From CAG-632 sp963626805 (GTDB taxonomy: Bacteria; Bacillota; Clostridia; Lachnospirales; Lachnospiraceae), in assembly GCA_963626805.1 (NCBI GenBank), contig CAVFXS010000046.1, positions 62,001 to 126,000 on the forward strand: a stretch of DNA of 64,000 nucleotides. The letters run 5' to 3'. A program made the position numbers and the translations under genes. A model generated the notes under the pieces. That model was given only the letters and a program-made list of their open reading frames with translations. It was not told the DNA's origin and made no database searches. Position 1 is the first letter of the stretch, and each line of letters starts with the position of its first letter. Shown one piece after another: positions 24,271 through 34,374 of this stretch.

Positions 24271-25644
24271 GTGATTCATCAGTATAAGAATAACGGATAT
24301 AACATCGTTATGGATGTGTGCAGCGGAGCTGTTCATGTTGTGGATGATATAACCTATGATGTAATAGAATTATATGACAAAAACAGAGAAAACGGAGTAG
24401 AGACCGATTTAACGCTTCTTGAGAAGGAGCTTCCGCAGTATTCAGCCGAAGAGCTTCGGGAGACACTGGAAGAGGTAGAGGCACTGAAGGAATCCGGTGA
24501 GCTGTTTGCTGAGGATGAGTATCAGCAGTATGTAATCGATTTTAAGAAACGGAAGACGGTTGTAAAGGCATTGTGCCTGCATATTGCACATGATTGTAAT
24601 CTGGGCTGCCGGTACTGCTTTGCAGAAGAAGGTGAATACCATGGACGACGGGCACTGATGAGCCTGGAGGTCGGAAAACAGGCACTGGACTTTCTGGTGG
24701 CGAATTCCGGAAACCGTAGGAATCTGGAGGTGGATTTCTTTGGCGGTGAGCCGACCATGAATTTCGATGTGGTAAAAGAGCTGGTTCGATACGGCAGAAG
24801 TCTGGAAGGACCACATAACAAGAACTTTCGGTTTACCTTAACGACCAATGGTGTGCTTCTGAATGATGATATTATGGAATTTGCCAATCAGGAGATGGCA
24901 AATGTCGTTCTGAGCATTGACGGACGAAAGGAAGTCAATGACTATATGCGTCCGACCCGGAACGGAAAGGGATCCTATGATCTGATCGTACCGAAGTTCC
25001 AGAAGTTTGCCGAGTTACGGAATCAGACGAATTATTATGTGCGTGGTACATTTACCCATCATAATCTGGATTTCTCAGAGGACGTCATTCATCTGGCAGA
25101 CCTTGGATTTAAGCAGATTTCGGTAGAACCGGTTGTTGCACCGCCGGAGGAATCATATGCGATCCGAGAGGAAGATCTTCCACAGCTGCTGGAGGAGTAC
25201 GATAAGCTTGCAAAAGAGATTATCAAGCGTGAGAAGGAAGGCAGAGGCTTTAATTTCTTCCACTTTATGATAGATTTAACACAGGGACCATGTGTAGCCA
25301 AACGATTGTCCGGATGCGGTTCCGGTACAGAGTATCTGGCGGTTACTCCGTGGGGAGATCTGTATCCGTGCCATCAGTTTGTTGGAATGGACGAGTTTAA
25401 GCTCGGTGATGTATGGCAGGGCGTTCGGGCAGAAGAAATCCGGGACGAGTTTAAGCTTTGCAACGTATATGCAAAGGAGAAATGCCGGAATTGCTTCGCA
25501 AGATTCTACTGCAGCGGTGGCTGTGCGGCGAACTCCTATAATTTCCACGGAAGTATTCTGGATGCATATGATATCGGATGTGAATTGCAGAAGAAGCGAA
25601 TCGAATGCGCGATTATGATAAAGGCTGCGTTAGCGGCCCAATAA
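24271..25644 (+). CDS. scfB: SCIFF radical-SAM maturase (SPASM family)
   Basis: Installs thioether crosslinks in the SCIFF peptide using S-adenosylmethionine. It is a 457-residue protein. Residues 1-95 are an N-terminal peptide-recognition (RRE-like) region. The radical-SAM barrel starts with C109-x3-C113-x2-C116 (CNLGCRYC), followed by FFGGEPTMN for SAM binding. The C-terminal SPASM domain supplies Cys for auxiliary clusters, in GPCVAKRLSGCGSG, YPCHQFVG and CRNCFARFYCSGGCA. The start is GTG at 24271, with TAGGAG ten bases upstream. It may be expressed by read-through of the terminator after scfA. secDF follows 19 bases later. Confidence 0.95.
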   Translation: MIHQYKNNGYNIVMDVCSGAVHVVDDITYDVIELYDKNRENGVETDLTLLEKELPQYSAEELRETLEEVEALKESGELFAEDEYQQYVIDFKKRKTVVKALCLHIAHDCNLGCRYCFAEEGEYHGRRALMSLEVGKQALDFLVANSGNRRNLEVDFFGGEPTMNFDVVKELVRYGRSLEGPHNKNFRFTLTTNGVLLNDDIMEFANQEMANVVLSIDGRKEVNDYMRPTRNGKGSYDLIVPKFQKFAELRNQTNYYVRGTFTHHNLDFSEDVIHLADLGFKQISVEPVVAPPEESYAIREEDLPQLLEEYDKLAKEIIKREKEGRGFNFFHFMIDLTQGPCVAKRLSGCGSGTEYLAVTPWGDLYPCHQFVGMDEFKLGDVWQGVRAEEIRDEFKLCNVYAKEKCRNCFARFYCSGGCAANSYNFHGSILDAYDIGCELQKKRIECAIMIKAALAAQ

Positions 25645-25663
25645 GAAAAGGAGAAAAGAAAGT

Positions 25664-27868
25664 ATGAAAAATCAAAAGTTCAAAGCAATACTGACAATCA
25701 TACTCTTTCTGCTTGTGACCTTAGGGCTGGCATATGTAGATGTGTTCGGACTGGCAGGTTCTGGCAAGGCGGAGGATATTAAGCTGGGTCTCGATCTGGC
25801 GGGTGGTGTCAGCATTACTTACGGCGTAGTAGGAGATGATATCTCGGCAGAGGATATGGCAGATACCGTATACCGTCTGCAGAAGCGTGTTGACGGTTAC
25901 AGTACAGAGGGTGAAGTTTATAAGCAGGGAGATAACCGTATCGCAATTGAGATTCCAGGTGTGACAAATGCAACCGAGATTCTGGAAGAATTAGGTCAGC
26001 CGGGTGCTCTGGAGTTTCTGGATGAGACCAATTATCAGCTCTTTGCAAACGGTGATGAGTATGAGACAGTTCTGACCGGTGCAGATATTAAAGATGCACA
26101 GGCGGGAATTGACAACTCAAGCACAGTTACAGATTATGTAGTACAATTAGAGTTTACGGATTCCGGACGTGAGAAATTTGCAACGGCTACAACGAACAAT
26201 GTTGGCAATCGGATCTACATTATATACAATGGAGAGATTGTCAGCGCACCACAGGTACAGGAGGCAATTACAACCGGCAGCTGTGTTATCAATAAGATTG
26301 AAAACTATGAGGACGCAGACAAGATTGCAACCTCGATTCGTATTGGTGCATTGCCGTTGGAGCTGACAGAGCTGCAATCTAATGTTGTTGGGGCAAAGCT
26401 TGGCGAGGATGCAATCCATACCTCTCTGTTGGCAGGTGTGATCGGTCTGATAATCGTGGCTCTGATTATGATTCTGGTTTACAGATTTCCGGGTGTTGTT
26501 TCTGTTCTGGCACTGTGTGCATACACAATTCTGATGGTACTTTGCCTGAATCTGTTTGATGTAACACTGACCCTGCCGGGTATTGCAGGTATCCTGCTTT
26601 CCATTGGTATGGCGGTAGATGCGAATGTCATTATATTTACACGTATCAAAGAAGAGATTACGACCGGAAAGACGGTTCAGATGGCAGTCCAGGCTGGATT
26701 TACGAAAGCACTTTCCGCAATTTTAGATGGTAATATTACAACGCTGATCGCAGCAGCAGTATTGTGGTTTATGGCATCCGGTTCCGTCAAGGGCTTCGCA
26801 CAGACACTGGCATTAGGTATTCTGCTGTCTATGCTCTCGGCACTGGTAATCACCAAGCTGTTATTGAATGCATTTATCCGGTTAGGCGTAACGAATCCGA
26901 AGCTTTACGGTACCATTCCGGAGCGCAGGTCACATGATTATGTAAAGAACAGTAAGTTTTGCTTTATATTTTCAGCACTTGTAATTATTGCCGGTCTTGT
27001 ATTCCTGCCGATCAATAAGGCAAATACGAACATTGGTCACGTGTTGAATTTCAGTATGGAGTTCATGGGTGGTACATCCATGACAGTAGAATTTGATAAG
27101 CAGTATACATTGGCAGAGGCAGAGCAGGAGATCCTGCCGGTCGTATCAGAGGCTACCGGTATTTCGGATGGTGAGATTCAGCTTCAGAATGTGCAGGATT
27201 CCAATTCGATTATTATTAAGACACCACAGTTGAATCTGGAACAGAGAAATGCAGTCGAGTCTGCACTGAGGGATGCATTTACAATCAATGACTTCTCTAC
27301 AGAGAACATCAGTTCTACAGTCAGCAGCGAGATGCAGCGGGATGCAATTTTATCCGTTGTTGTAGCATCTATTCTGATGTTGATTTATATCGCATTCCGG
27401 TTCAAGGATGTGCGATTCGGTGCCAGTGCGGTGATTGCACTGCTTCATGATGTAATGTTTGTATTTACATTATATGCAGTCGCACACTTGTCAGTAGGTA
27501 ATACCTTTATTGCATGTATGCTGACGATTGTCGGTTACTCAATTAATGCGACAATTATTATCTTCGACCGTATCCGTGAGAATCTGAAGGTTATGGATCA
27601 GAAGAAGACACCGTTAAAGGATATTGTAAACATAAGTATTACACAGACCTTTACCAGAAGTATTTATACGAACCTGACTACGTTTGTTATGGTACTGGTG
27701 CTGTATATCGTTGGGGTGTCTGCAATTCAGGAATTTGCATTGGCATTGATGGTAGGTGTGCTTGGCGGTACGTATTCATCCATCTGCATTACAGGTCCAT
27801 TGTGGTATTATATGCGGACCCGGCTGACAAAGAAAGAAAAAGTAAAGGCAGCCAAAGCTGCGAAGTAA
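25664..27868 (+). CDS. secDF: Fused protein translocase subunit SecDF
   Basis: A 734-residue fusion of SecD (residues 1 to about 415) and SecF (about 425-734), each with six membrane helices and an extracytoplasmic domain. It uses the proton gradient to pull proteins through SecYEG. SecD marks include KLGLDLAGGVSITY and GMAVDANVIIFTRIKEE; SecF marks include FMGGTSMTVEF and TIVGYSINATIIIFDRIREN. AAAGGAG lies nine bases before the ATG. It lies directly behind the SCIFF maturase, a linkage common in Clostridia. No YajC gene is present nearby. Confidence 0.94.
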   Translation: MKNQKFKAILTIILFLLVTLGLAYVDVFGLAGSGKAEDIKLGLDLAGGVSITYGVVGDDISAEDMADTVYRLQKRVDGYSTEGEVYKQGDNRIAIEIPGVTNATEILEELGQPGALEFLDETNYQLFANGDEYETVLTGADIKDAQAGIDNSSTVTDYVVQLEFTDSGREKFATATTNNVGNRIYIIYNGEIVSAPQVQEAITTGSCVINKIENYEDADKIATSIRIGALPLELTELQSNVVGAKLGEDAIHTSLLAGVIGLIIVALIMILVYRFPGVVSVLALCAYTILMVLCLNLFDVTLTLPGIAGILLSIGMAVDANVIIFTRIKEEITTGKTVQMAVQAGFTKALSAILDGNITTLIAAAVLWFMASGSVKGFAQTLALGILLSMLSALVITKLLLNAFIRLGVTNPKLYGTIPERRSHDYVKNSKFCFIFSALVIIAGLVFLPINKANTNIGHVLNFSMEFMGGTSMTVEFDKQYTLAEAEQEILPVVSEATGISDGEIQLQNVQDSNSIIIKTPQLNLEQRNAVESALRDAFTINDFSTENISSTVSSEMQRDAILSVVVASILMLIYIAFRFKDVRFGASAVIALLHDVMFVFTLYAVAHLSVGNTFIACMLTIVGYSINATIIIFDRIRENLKVMDQKKTPLKDIVNISITQTFTRSIYTNLTTFVMVLVLYIVGVSAIQEFALALMVGVLGGTYSSICITGPLWYYMRTRLTKKEKVKAAKAAK

Positions 27869-27888
27869 TAAAGGGCATTGAGGAACCG

Positions 27889-27937
27889 GGCTGTTCTGAT
27901 AGGGAAGACACTTATCTGAACAGCCTTCTTCCTTTTT
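27889..27937 (+). terminator. Intrinsic terminator after secDF
   Basis: GGCTGTTC at 27889-27896 pairs with GAACAGCC at 27918-27925, with a further partly paired region inside, then a T-rich tail to 27937. It separates secDF from recJ. Confidence 0.75.
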
Positions 27938-27970
27938 CGGATGCCTGTCAGGAGTGTGAAGTAAGTATAT

Positions 27971-29758
27971 ATGAATGAAACATGGATATCACTGAATAAG
28001 AAAGCCGATTTTTTTGCATTGGCAGAGCAATTTCATATTGATCCTGTTATAGCCAGAGTTATTCGAAACCGTGATGTGATTGGGGAAGAAGCATTTGAAC
28101 GCTATCTGAATTCCAATGTGGAATTATATGATCCGCGGCAAATGAAGGATATGGAGCAGGGGGTTGCAATCATACGGGAGGCTATTATAAATCAGAAGCC
28201 GATTCGTATCATTTCCGATTATGATGTGGATGGCGTGATGTCGAACTACATATTGTACCGGGCTCTGCTTCAGTGCAATGCAAAGGTAGATTATCGGATC
28301 CCGGATCGGATCGCAGATGGTTACGGCATGAATACCAATATGGTACAGGAGGCGTATGAAGCAGGAATCCGGGTAATTCTGACCTGTGATAATGGTATTT
28401 CGGCATATGATGCAACCGCCTATGCAAAGAGTCTTGGTATAGAAGTCGTCATTACCGATCATCATGACATTCCATTTGAATATGACGAGGATGATGATCA
28501 TAAGGAGTATGTAATTCCACCGGCAGATGCGGTCATAGATCCGAAGCAGCCGGATTGTGGTTATCCGTATAAGCAGCTTTGCGGAGCCGGAGTCGCTTAT
28601 AAGTTTATACAGGTGCTTTATGAAGCTTGTGGAATTGAGATAGAGGCTGCGGAGAATTTTATTGAGTTTGTGGCAATGGCAACAATCTGTGATGTAATGG
28701 AACTGACCGATGAGAACCGTATTCTGGTAAAGCGGGGACTGGAGGAAATGAACCGTACAGGCAATATTGGTCTGCGCGCATTGATTCGGGCCAATGAGCT
28801 GGAGAAGAAAAAGCTACAGGCCTATCATGTAGGCTTTGTACTTGGACCGTGTATTAATTCGACCGGACGATTGCAGAATGCCAAGCTGAGCCTGGATCTT
28901 CTGATGACGGATGATTATGAAGCGGCAGAGAAGCAGGCACAGTGTCTGAAGCAGCTGAATGATGAACGGAAGGAAATGACACGGAAGGGAACGGAGTTTG
29001 CGATAGAGCAGGTGGAGACAACGACTCTGGCAGATGACAGAGTGCTGGTGATCTATCTTCCGGATACCCATGAGAGTCTGGCAGGTATCATTGCCGGCAG
29101 AGTCCGGGAGAAATATTATTGCCCGACGATTGTGTTTACTGATTCAGAACCGGGAATGCTGAAAGGCTCTGCACGGTCCATTGATGGTTATAATATGTAT
29201 GAGGCACTGACGGAGTGTAAGGATCTGATGGTGAAATATGGAGGGCATCCGATGGCAGCAGGAATGACGATTCAGGCGAAGGATCTGGAATATTTGCGAC
29301 ATAAATTAAATGTGCTCTGTGAGTTGAATGATGAGGATCTGAAACCAAAGTTATATATTGATGTTCCGATGCCAATCGATTATATTTCATTTAATCTGAT
29401 TGAGCAGCTTGAGCTTCTGGAGCCGTTTGGAAAGGGAAATGAGAAGCCGGTATTTGCCCAGAAGAATTTAAGAGTCCGGTCAGCAAGGGTACTGGGGAGA
29501 AATGCTAATCTGTTAAAGCTGGAGTTTGAGAGTGAAAATGGAGCCAGAATGGAGGGAATTTATTTTGAAGTAGAGGAATTCCTGTCCAATATAAAGGTCT
29601 GGTTCGGGGAAGCGGAATGTGATCAGATGTTAAAGGGGTGGCTGAATAATGTGGTGCTGCATGTGGCATATTATCCGGCAATTAATGAGTTTAACGGGAT
29701 GCGGGCATTAGAGATTGTTGTGAAAAGCTATTTGCCGGCTGCCCTTGATTTTTCGTAA
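27971..29758 (+). CDS. recJ: Single-stranded-DNA-specific exonuclease RecJ
   Basis: A 5'-3' exonuclease used in recombination and base-excision repair. It has 595 residues. The DHH domain shows SDYDVDGVMSN near residues 79-89 and ITDHHDIP near 160, both Mn2+-binding motifs. The DHHA1 domain follows with the signature GGHPMAAGMTI near 427, and a C-terminal OB-like domain completes it. A short insert, YDEDDDHKEYV, after the DHH motif is acidic. The size fits the shorter clostridial form. The promoter of rel overlaps its last codons. Confidence 0.9.
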   Translation: MNETWISLNKKADFFALAEQFHIDPVIARVIRNRDVIGEEAFERYLNSNVELYDPRQMKDMEQGVAIIREAIINQKPIRIISDYDVDGVMSNYILYRALLQCNAKVDYRIPDRIADGYGMNTNMVQEAYEAGIRVILTCDNGISAYDATAYAKSLGIEVVITDHHDIPFEYDEDDDHKEYVIPPADAVIDPKQPDCGYPYKQLCGAGVAYKFIQVLYEACGIEIEAAENFIEFVAMATICDVMELTDENRILVKRGLEEMNRTGNIGLRALIRANELEKKKLQAYHVGFVLGPCINSTGRLQNAKLSLDLLMTDDYEAAEKQAQCLKQLNDERKEMTRKGTEFAIEQVETTTLADDRVLVIYLPDTHESLAGIIAGRVREKYYCPTIVFTDSEPGMLKGSARSIDGYNMYEALTECKDLMVKYGGHPMAAGMTIQAKDLEYLRHKLNVLCELNDEDLKPKLYIDVPMPIDYISFNLIEQLELLEPFGKGNEKPVFAQKNLRVRSARVLGRNANLLKLEFESENGARMEGIYFEVEEFLSNIKVWFGEAECDQMLKGWLNNVVLHVAYYPAINEFNGMRALEIVVKSYLPAALDFS

Positions 29759-29773
29759 GAATCCTTTTATACT
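29745..29773 (+). promoter_or_regulatory. Promoter of rel
   Basis: TTGATT at 29745-29750, a 17-base spacer, TATACT at 29768-29773. The -35 box lies within the end of recJ, so rel and the genes behind it have their own transcript. Confidence 0.6.
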
Positions 29774-29820
29774 GTAACAATAAAAGATAGCAGAATTCCG
29801 GAAAGTGTGGTGGCGGTTTA

Positions 29821-32184
29821 ATGGAGAACAAAACAGAAAGCATGGATACAGAACAGACAATTGAAAATAAAATGGAAGAGGTGCTGAAGAACAATCAGCA
29901 TCTGGTAGGGGGTGTCAATGTTGGTAAGAAGAAAGAGAAAACCCTGAGTACCCCTGCTGATTTCACACCGCCGGATGAGCTGTATCATGATCTGATTAAG
30001 CATATTCTGCAATATCATCCGTCCACAGATATTTCCATGATTGAGAAAGCCTATCATATTGCCAGTGAGGCACATAAGGACCAGAAACGGAAGTCCGGTG
30101 AACCTTATATTATTCACCCGCTCTGCGTTGCAATTATCCTGGCAGAGCTGGAGATGGATAAGGAGACGATTGTGGCCGGTATTCTTCATGATGTAGTAGA
30201 AGATACTGTTATGACGGCGGATGAAATCGCCAGGGAATTCTCGCCGGAGGTAGCCTTGCTGGTAGAAGGCGTCACCAAGCTGACTAAGCTGAATTTTTCG
30301 CAGGATAAGCTGGAGCTGCAGGCAGAAAATCTGCGGAAAATGTTTCTGGCTATGGCAAAGGATATCCGGGTTATTATCATAAAACTGGCAGACCGTCTGC
30401 ATAATCTGCGGACCATGCAATATCAGTCTCCGCAAAAGCAGATTGAGAAGAGCCGGGAGACGATGGATATTTATGCGCCGATTGCACATCGTCTGGGTAT
30501 TTCCAAGATTAAGGTAGAGCTGGATGATTTATCTCTGAAATATCTGATGCCGGAGGTCTATGAAGATCTGACACGTCAGATCAATGAACGGATTACAGAG
30601 CGGGAAGCATTTATTGCCAGTATTGTTCAGGATGTACAGAAGCATATTGAGAATGCCAGTATTCCGGCGGAGATTGATGGACGGGTAAAGCATTTCTTCA
30701 GTATTTATAAGAAGATGGTAAACCAGCATAAGACGCTGGATCAGATATATGATATATTTGCGGTCCGGATCAAGGTGGAAACAGTACGGGACTGCTATGC
30801 GGCACTGGGTGTCATCCATGAGATGTATACACCGATTCCGGGACGATTTAAAGATTATATCGCAATGCCAAAATCAAACATGTATCAGTCTCTTCATACA
30901 ACATTGATCGGACCGTCCGGTCAGCCATTTGAGATTCAGATCCGGACCTTTGACATGCACCGGACTGCGGAATACGGTATTGCGGCACACTGGAAATATA
31001 AGGAGAATATGCAGGGCAGTACCGGAGAAGAGAAGGAGGAAGCGAAACTCGCATGGCTGCGCCAGATTCTGGAATGGCAGCAGGAAACGGATGATAATAA
31101 GGAATTTATGAGTGCTATTAAGACAGATTTGGATCTGTTCGCAGAGCAGGTATACTGTTTTACCCCGGCAGGTGATGTGAAGAATCTTCCGGCCGGATCT
31201 ACACCTATCGATTTTGCATACAGCATTCATACGGCAGTCGGTAATCAGATGATTGGAGCCAGAGTAAGTGGCAGGCAGGTAACTATTGATTATAAGCTCC
31301 AGAACGGTGATCGGGTAGAAATTCTAACATCACAGAATGCGAAGGGGCCAAGTCGTGACTGGTTAAATATCGTAAAAAGTACACAGGCAAAGACGAAGAT
31401 TAATCAGTGGTTCCGGCAGGAATATAAAGAGGATAACATTACTCGTGGTAAGGAGCTGTTGAATGCATATTGCAAGACCAAGGGACTTCAGCTGAGTGAT
31501 TATACGAAGCCGGAATATATTGCCAGGGTAACCGAGAAGTATAATTTCCGGGATTGGGAATCTGTCTGTGCAGCCATCGGTCACGGTGGACTGAAGGAAG
31601 GACAGGTCATGAACCGGTTGGTAGAGGAGTATGAGCGGGATCACTGCAAGCAGGTCAGTGATGAAGAGATTTTATCGCAGATATCCTCAGAGGGTATGGA
31701 GGTTGTTCATCGACCGAGGCATGCAAAGGGTGGTATTATCGTTAAGGGAATTGATGATGTGGCTGTGCATTTTTCAAAGTGCTGCAGTCCGGTTCCGGGT
31801 GATAAGATCGTTGGCTATGTGACCAGAGGTCGTGGTGTTTCCATCCACCGGAGCGATTGTGTCAATGTGCTTGGTATGACAGAAGAAGAGAAGGAACGAT
31901 TAATCGAGGCAGAGTGGCAGAAGCAGGATGATAATCAGGATGCCATGTATGTCACAGATATTAAGATATATGCAATCGATCGTCGGAATATCGTGTTTGA
32001 TATATCGAAGGTATTTACGGAAATGCTGATTAATGTTACCAGTATGACGCTGCGGACGAATCGTCAGGGTAAGGCTACGATCAATGTGGCATTTGAGATC
32101 CGGGGCGTGGATCAGTTGAATAAGGTAATTGCCAAGATCCGTAATATTGATGATATTATTGATATTGAACGGACCATGGGCTGA
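29821..32184 (+). CDS. rel: Bifunctional (p)ppGpp synthetase/hydrolase Rel
   Basis: Stringent-response enzyme of 787 residues. The HD hydrolase domain has HPLCVA and ILHDVVEDT near residues 98-125. The synthetase domain has FAVRIKVE, PGRFKDYIAMPKSNMYQSLHT and EIQIRTFDMHRTAEYGIAAHW. A TGS domain (VYCFTPAGDVKNLPAGSTPIDFAY) follows, then a zinc-finger/helical part with FSKCCSPVPGD and a C-terminal ACT/RRM domain. Both catalytic centres look intact. The N-terminal 45 residues before the HD fold are an acidic extension. It may head a transcript with the MBL hydrolase and hemZ. Confidence 0.95.
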   Translation: MENKTESMDTEQTIENKMEEVLKNNQHLVGGVNVGKKKEKTLSTPADFTPPDELYHDLIKHILQYHPSTDISMIEKAYHIASEAHKDQKRKSGEPYIIHPLCVAIILAELEMDKETIVAGILHDVVEDTVMTADEIAREFSPEVALLVEGVTKLTKLNFSQDKLELQAENLRKMFLAMAKDIRVIIIKLADRLHNLRTMQYQSPQKQIEKSRETMDIYAPIAHRLGISKIKVELDDLSLKYLMPEVYEDLTRQINERITEREAFIASIVQDVQKHIENASIPAEIDGRVKHFFSIYKKMVNQHKTLDQIYDIFAVRIKVETVRDCYAALGVIHEMYTPIPGRFKDYIAMPKSNMYQSLHTTLIGPSGQPFEIQIRTFDMHRTAEYGIAAHWKYKENMQGSTGEEKEEAKLAWLRQILEWQQETDDNKEFMSAIKTDLDLFAEQVYCFTPAGDVKNLPAGSTPIDFAYSIHTAVGNQMIGARVSGRQVTIDYKLQNGDRVEILTSQNAKGPSRDWLNIVKSTQAKTKINQWFRQEYKEDNITRGKELLNAYCKTKGLQLSDYTKPEYIARVTEKYNFRDWESVCAAIGHGGLKEGQVMNRLVEEYERDHCKQVSDEEILSQISSEGMEVVHRPRHAKGGIIVKGIDDVAVHFSKCCSPVPGDKIVGYVTRGRGVSIHRSDCVNVLGMTEEEKERLIEAEWQKQDDNQDAMYVTDIKIYAIDRRNIVFDISKVFTEMLINVTSMTLRTNRQGKATINVAFEIRGVDQLNKVIAKIRNIDDIIDIERTMG

Positions 32185-32244
32185 TATAGCGGAAGCGGGA
32201 GAATGTAGAAACCGTTATAGAAAAGGAAAGAAAAGGAGTACAAT

Positions 32245-32886
32245 ATGCAGGAGCTTATCGTCATTACCAATCAACTGGGCGATTTTATGACCAATTGCTA
32301 TACCGTGTACAATGCTGCGACCAGAGACGCAGTACTGATCGACCCGGCGAGCAATGCCAGATTTCTTAATAATATTCTGATCAATGAGCAGTTAAACTGC
32401 GTGGCAGTTCTGCTGACACATGGACATTATGATCATATCGGGGCACTGCCGGAGCTGATGGAACTGGTCGGACATAAGGTTCCTGTCTATGCATCAGCAG
32501 AGGAGGCGGATGTTTTAAATGATCCGCGAAAGAATCTGTCAACCATGCTGAGCGGTCAGATGGTGACGGTGAAGCCGGATATTTTATTACAGGATGATCA
32601 GGAGATAGAACTATTGGGCACGAAGATCCGATGCTTTCTGGTGCCGGGACATACCAAGGGCGGTATGTGCTATTATTTTCCGGAGAATGCATTTCTCTTT
32701 TCCGGTGATACATTATTTGCAAGAAGTGTAGGCCGGTCCGACTTCCCGACCGGGGATGAAAGAAAGCTGATCAGCAGTATCAGGGAAAAGCTGATGGTGT
32801 TGCCGGATGAGACTACGGTATATCCGGGACATAATGAACGGACAACGATCGGAAAAGAGCGAAACGGAAATCCGTTTATTCAGTAG
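32245..32886 (+). CDS. MBL-fold metallohydrolase (glyoxalase II-like)
   Basis: A 213-residue metallo-beta-lactamase-fold hydrolase. The two-metal motif THGHYDHIGA lies near residues 54-63, and VPGHTKGGMCYYF and FSGDTLFARSVGRSD provide the remaining ligands. YPGHNERTTIGKE is the usual C-terminal His motif of this small group, which Gram-positives often carry between rel and hemZ. The substrate is not known; hydroxyacyl-glutathione is unlikely because Clostridia mostly lack glutathione. AAAAGGAG precedes the ATG. Confidence 0.88.
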   Translation: MQELIVITNQLGDFMTNCYTVYNAATRDAVLIDPASNARFLNNILINEQLNCVAVLLTHGHYDHIGALPELMELVGHKVPVYASAEEADVLNDPRKNLSTMLSGQMVTVKPDILLQDDQEIELLGTKIRCFLVPGHTKGGMCYYFPENAFLFSGDTLFARSVGRSDFPTGDERKLISSIREKLMVLPDETTVYPGHNERTTIGKERNGNPFIQ

Positions 32887-32900
32887 GCTGGGGAATTGAA

Positions 32901-34364
32901 ATGATTTATCTAAAACAGAATGTAGATGATTATAATAATGATTTTCGGACAATGATACAGGCGTTCCTTCCGGGGGAGAAGATCGTACTTCATCCGGAGA
33001 GCACACGGTTGACTTTTCAAGCAGATCTGGAGGAGCAGGCAGTTCGGCTGAGCCTGTGGGAACAGGGAAAGAAGCTGGATGAGGAGACGGCTCTGTGTTA
33101 TTATCCGGATAAAAAGCAGGCGCGAAATCCAATTAAGGCGGCTGCTTATTATCTGTTGAGCAGGTATTGTAAGAAGACGCTTCCGTGGGGCAGCATGACA
33201 GGGGTCCGTCCGACGAAGTTTGCAACGGCCAGACTGGAGGAAGGCTGGCAGAGGGAGCCGATCATAAAGGAATACGAGCAGATCTATCTGACGACCAGAC
33301 AGAAGGGTGAGATTTGTTATGAGGTGGCGAAGAAGGAGCAGGAGCTGTTTCAGAGGTTTCATTTCCGGGAGGAGTATTGCCTGTATGTGGGCATACCGTT
33401 TTGTCTGTCCCGGTGTCTGTATTGTTCCTTTACGGCATACCCGATCGCACAGTATCAGAATCGGGTAGAGGAGTATCTGCAGGCGTTGTTCCGGGAGATA
33501 GACTATGTGGCAGAGGCTTATCAGAATAAGAAGCTGGTTTCGGTATATATCGGTGGTGGCACACCAACCTCGTTAACGGCAGAACAGCTGGCGGCTGTGA
33601 TCGACCGGATCTATCAGACATTTCCGACAGAACATCTGCGGGAGTTTACGGTAGAGGCCGGAAGACCGGACAGTCTAAGCCGGGAGAAATTCCGGATGCT
33701 GCGGGAGCATAAGGTGACCCGGATCAGCATTAATCCACAGACCATGAATGATGAGAGCCTTCGGTTCATCGGACGGGCACATACTTCCCAGATGACGGTG
33801 GATGCATTCCGTATGGCGAGAGAGTGCGGACTGGATAATATTAATATGGATATGATCATTGGCTTACCGGGAGAGAATCTGGAGAAGATTCGTCATACCC
33901 TCGATGAGATAGAGCATTTAGGACCGGACAGCCTGACCGTTCATTCTCTTGCAATCAAACGGGCAGCAGAGCTGAATATCCGGATGCAGGAGTACCGGGA
34001 CAGCATTACCGGAAGCACCAATGAGATGCTGATGCTTGCAGACGAGTATGCAAGAAAGATGAACATGCAGCCGTATTATTTATACCGGCAGAAGAACATT
34101 CCGGGAAATCTGGAAAACGTAGGATATACGGTTCCGGGGAAAGAATGTCTGTATAATATCTTGATTATGGAAGAGAAAATGGATATTATAGCACTAGGTG
34201 CAGGTACATCGACCAAGCTGGTATTCCCGGATGAGAACCGCATTGAGCGGATCGAGAATGTAAAGAATGTAGATGAATACATTGCACGGGTAGATGAGAT
34301 GATACAGCGGAAGGCGACAGGCCTTGTGCAGAAGGAAACAGAGTTGCATCCGGAAAGCAGATAG
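32901..34364 (+). CDS. hemZ: HemZ-type radical-SAM protein (coproporphyrinogen dehydrogenase-like)
   Basis: A 487-residue HemN-family radical-SAM protein of the HemZ branch. The cluster-binding CLSRCLYC uses C168, C172 and C175. YIGGGTPTSL and RISINPQTMND are HemN-like. The N-terminal 155 residues are the HemZ-specific extension, with WGSMTGVRPTKFA. HemZ is named as an oxygen-independent coproporphyrinogen oxidase, but several HemN relatives do other work, and no haem genes are nearby, so its true reaction is uncertain. It ends ten bases before the next gene. Confidence 0.88.
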   Translation: MIYLKQNVDDYNNDFRTMIQAFLPGEKIVLHPESTRLTFQADLEEQAVRLSLWEQGKKLDEETALCYYPDKKQARNPIKAAAYYLLSRYCKKTLPWGSMTGVRPTKFATARLEEGWQREPIIKEYEQIYLTTRQKGEICYEVAKKEQELFQRFHFREEYCLYVGIPFCLSRCLYCSFTAYPIAQYQNRVEEYLQALFREIDYVAEAYQNKKLVSVYIGGGTPTSLTAEQLAAVIDRIYQTFPTEHLREFTVEAGRPDSLSREKFRMLREHKVTRISINPQTMNDESLRFIGRAHTSQMTVDAFRMARECGLDNINMDMIIGLPGENLEKIRHTLDEIEHLGPDSLTVHSLAIKRAAELNIRMQEYRDSITGSTNEMLMLADEYARKMNMQPYYLYRQKNIPGNLENVGYTVPGKECLYNILIMEEKMDIIALGAGTSTKLVFPDENRIERIENVKNVDEYIARVDEMIQRKATGLVQKETELHPESR

Positions 34365-34374
34365 GGTGAGAGAT

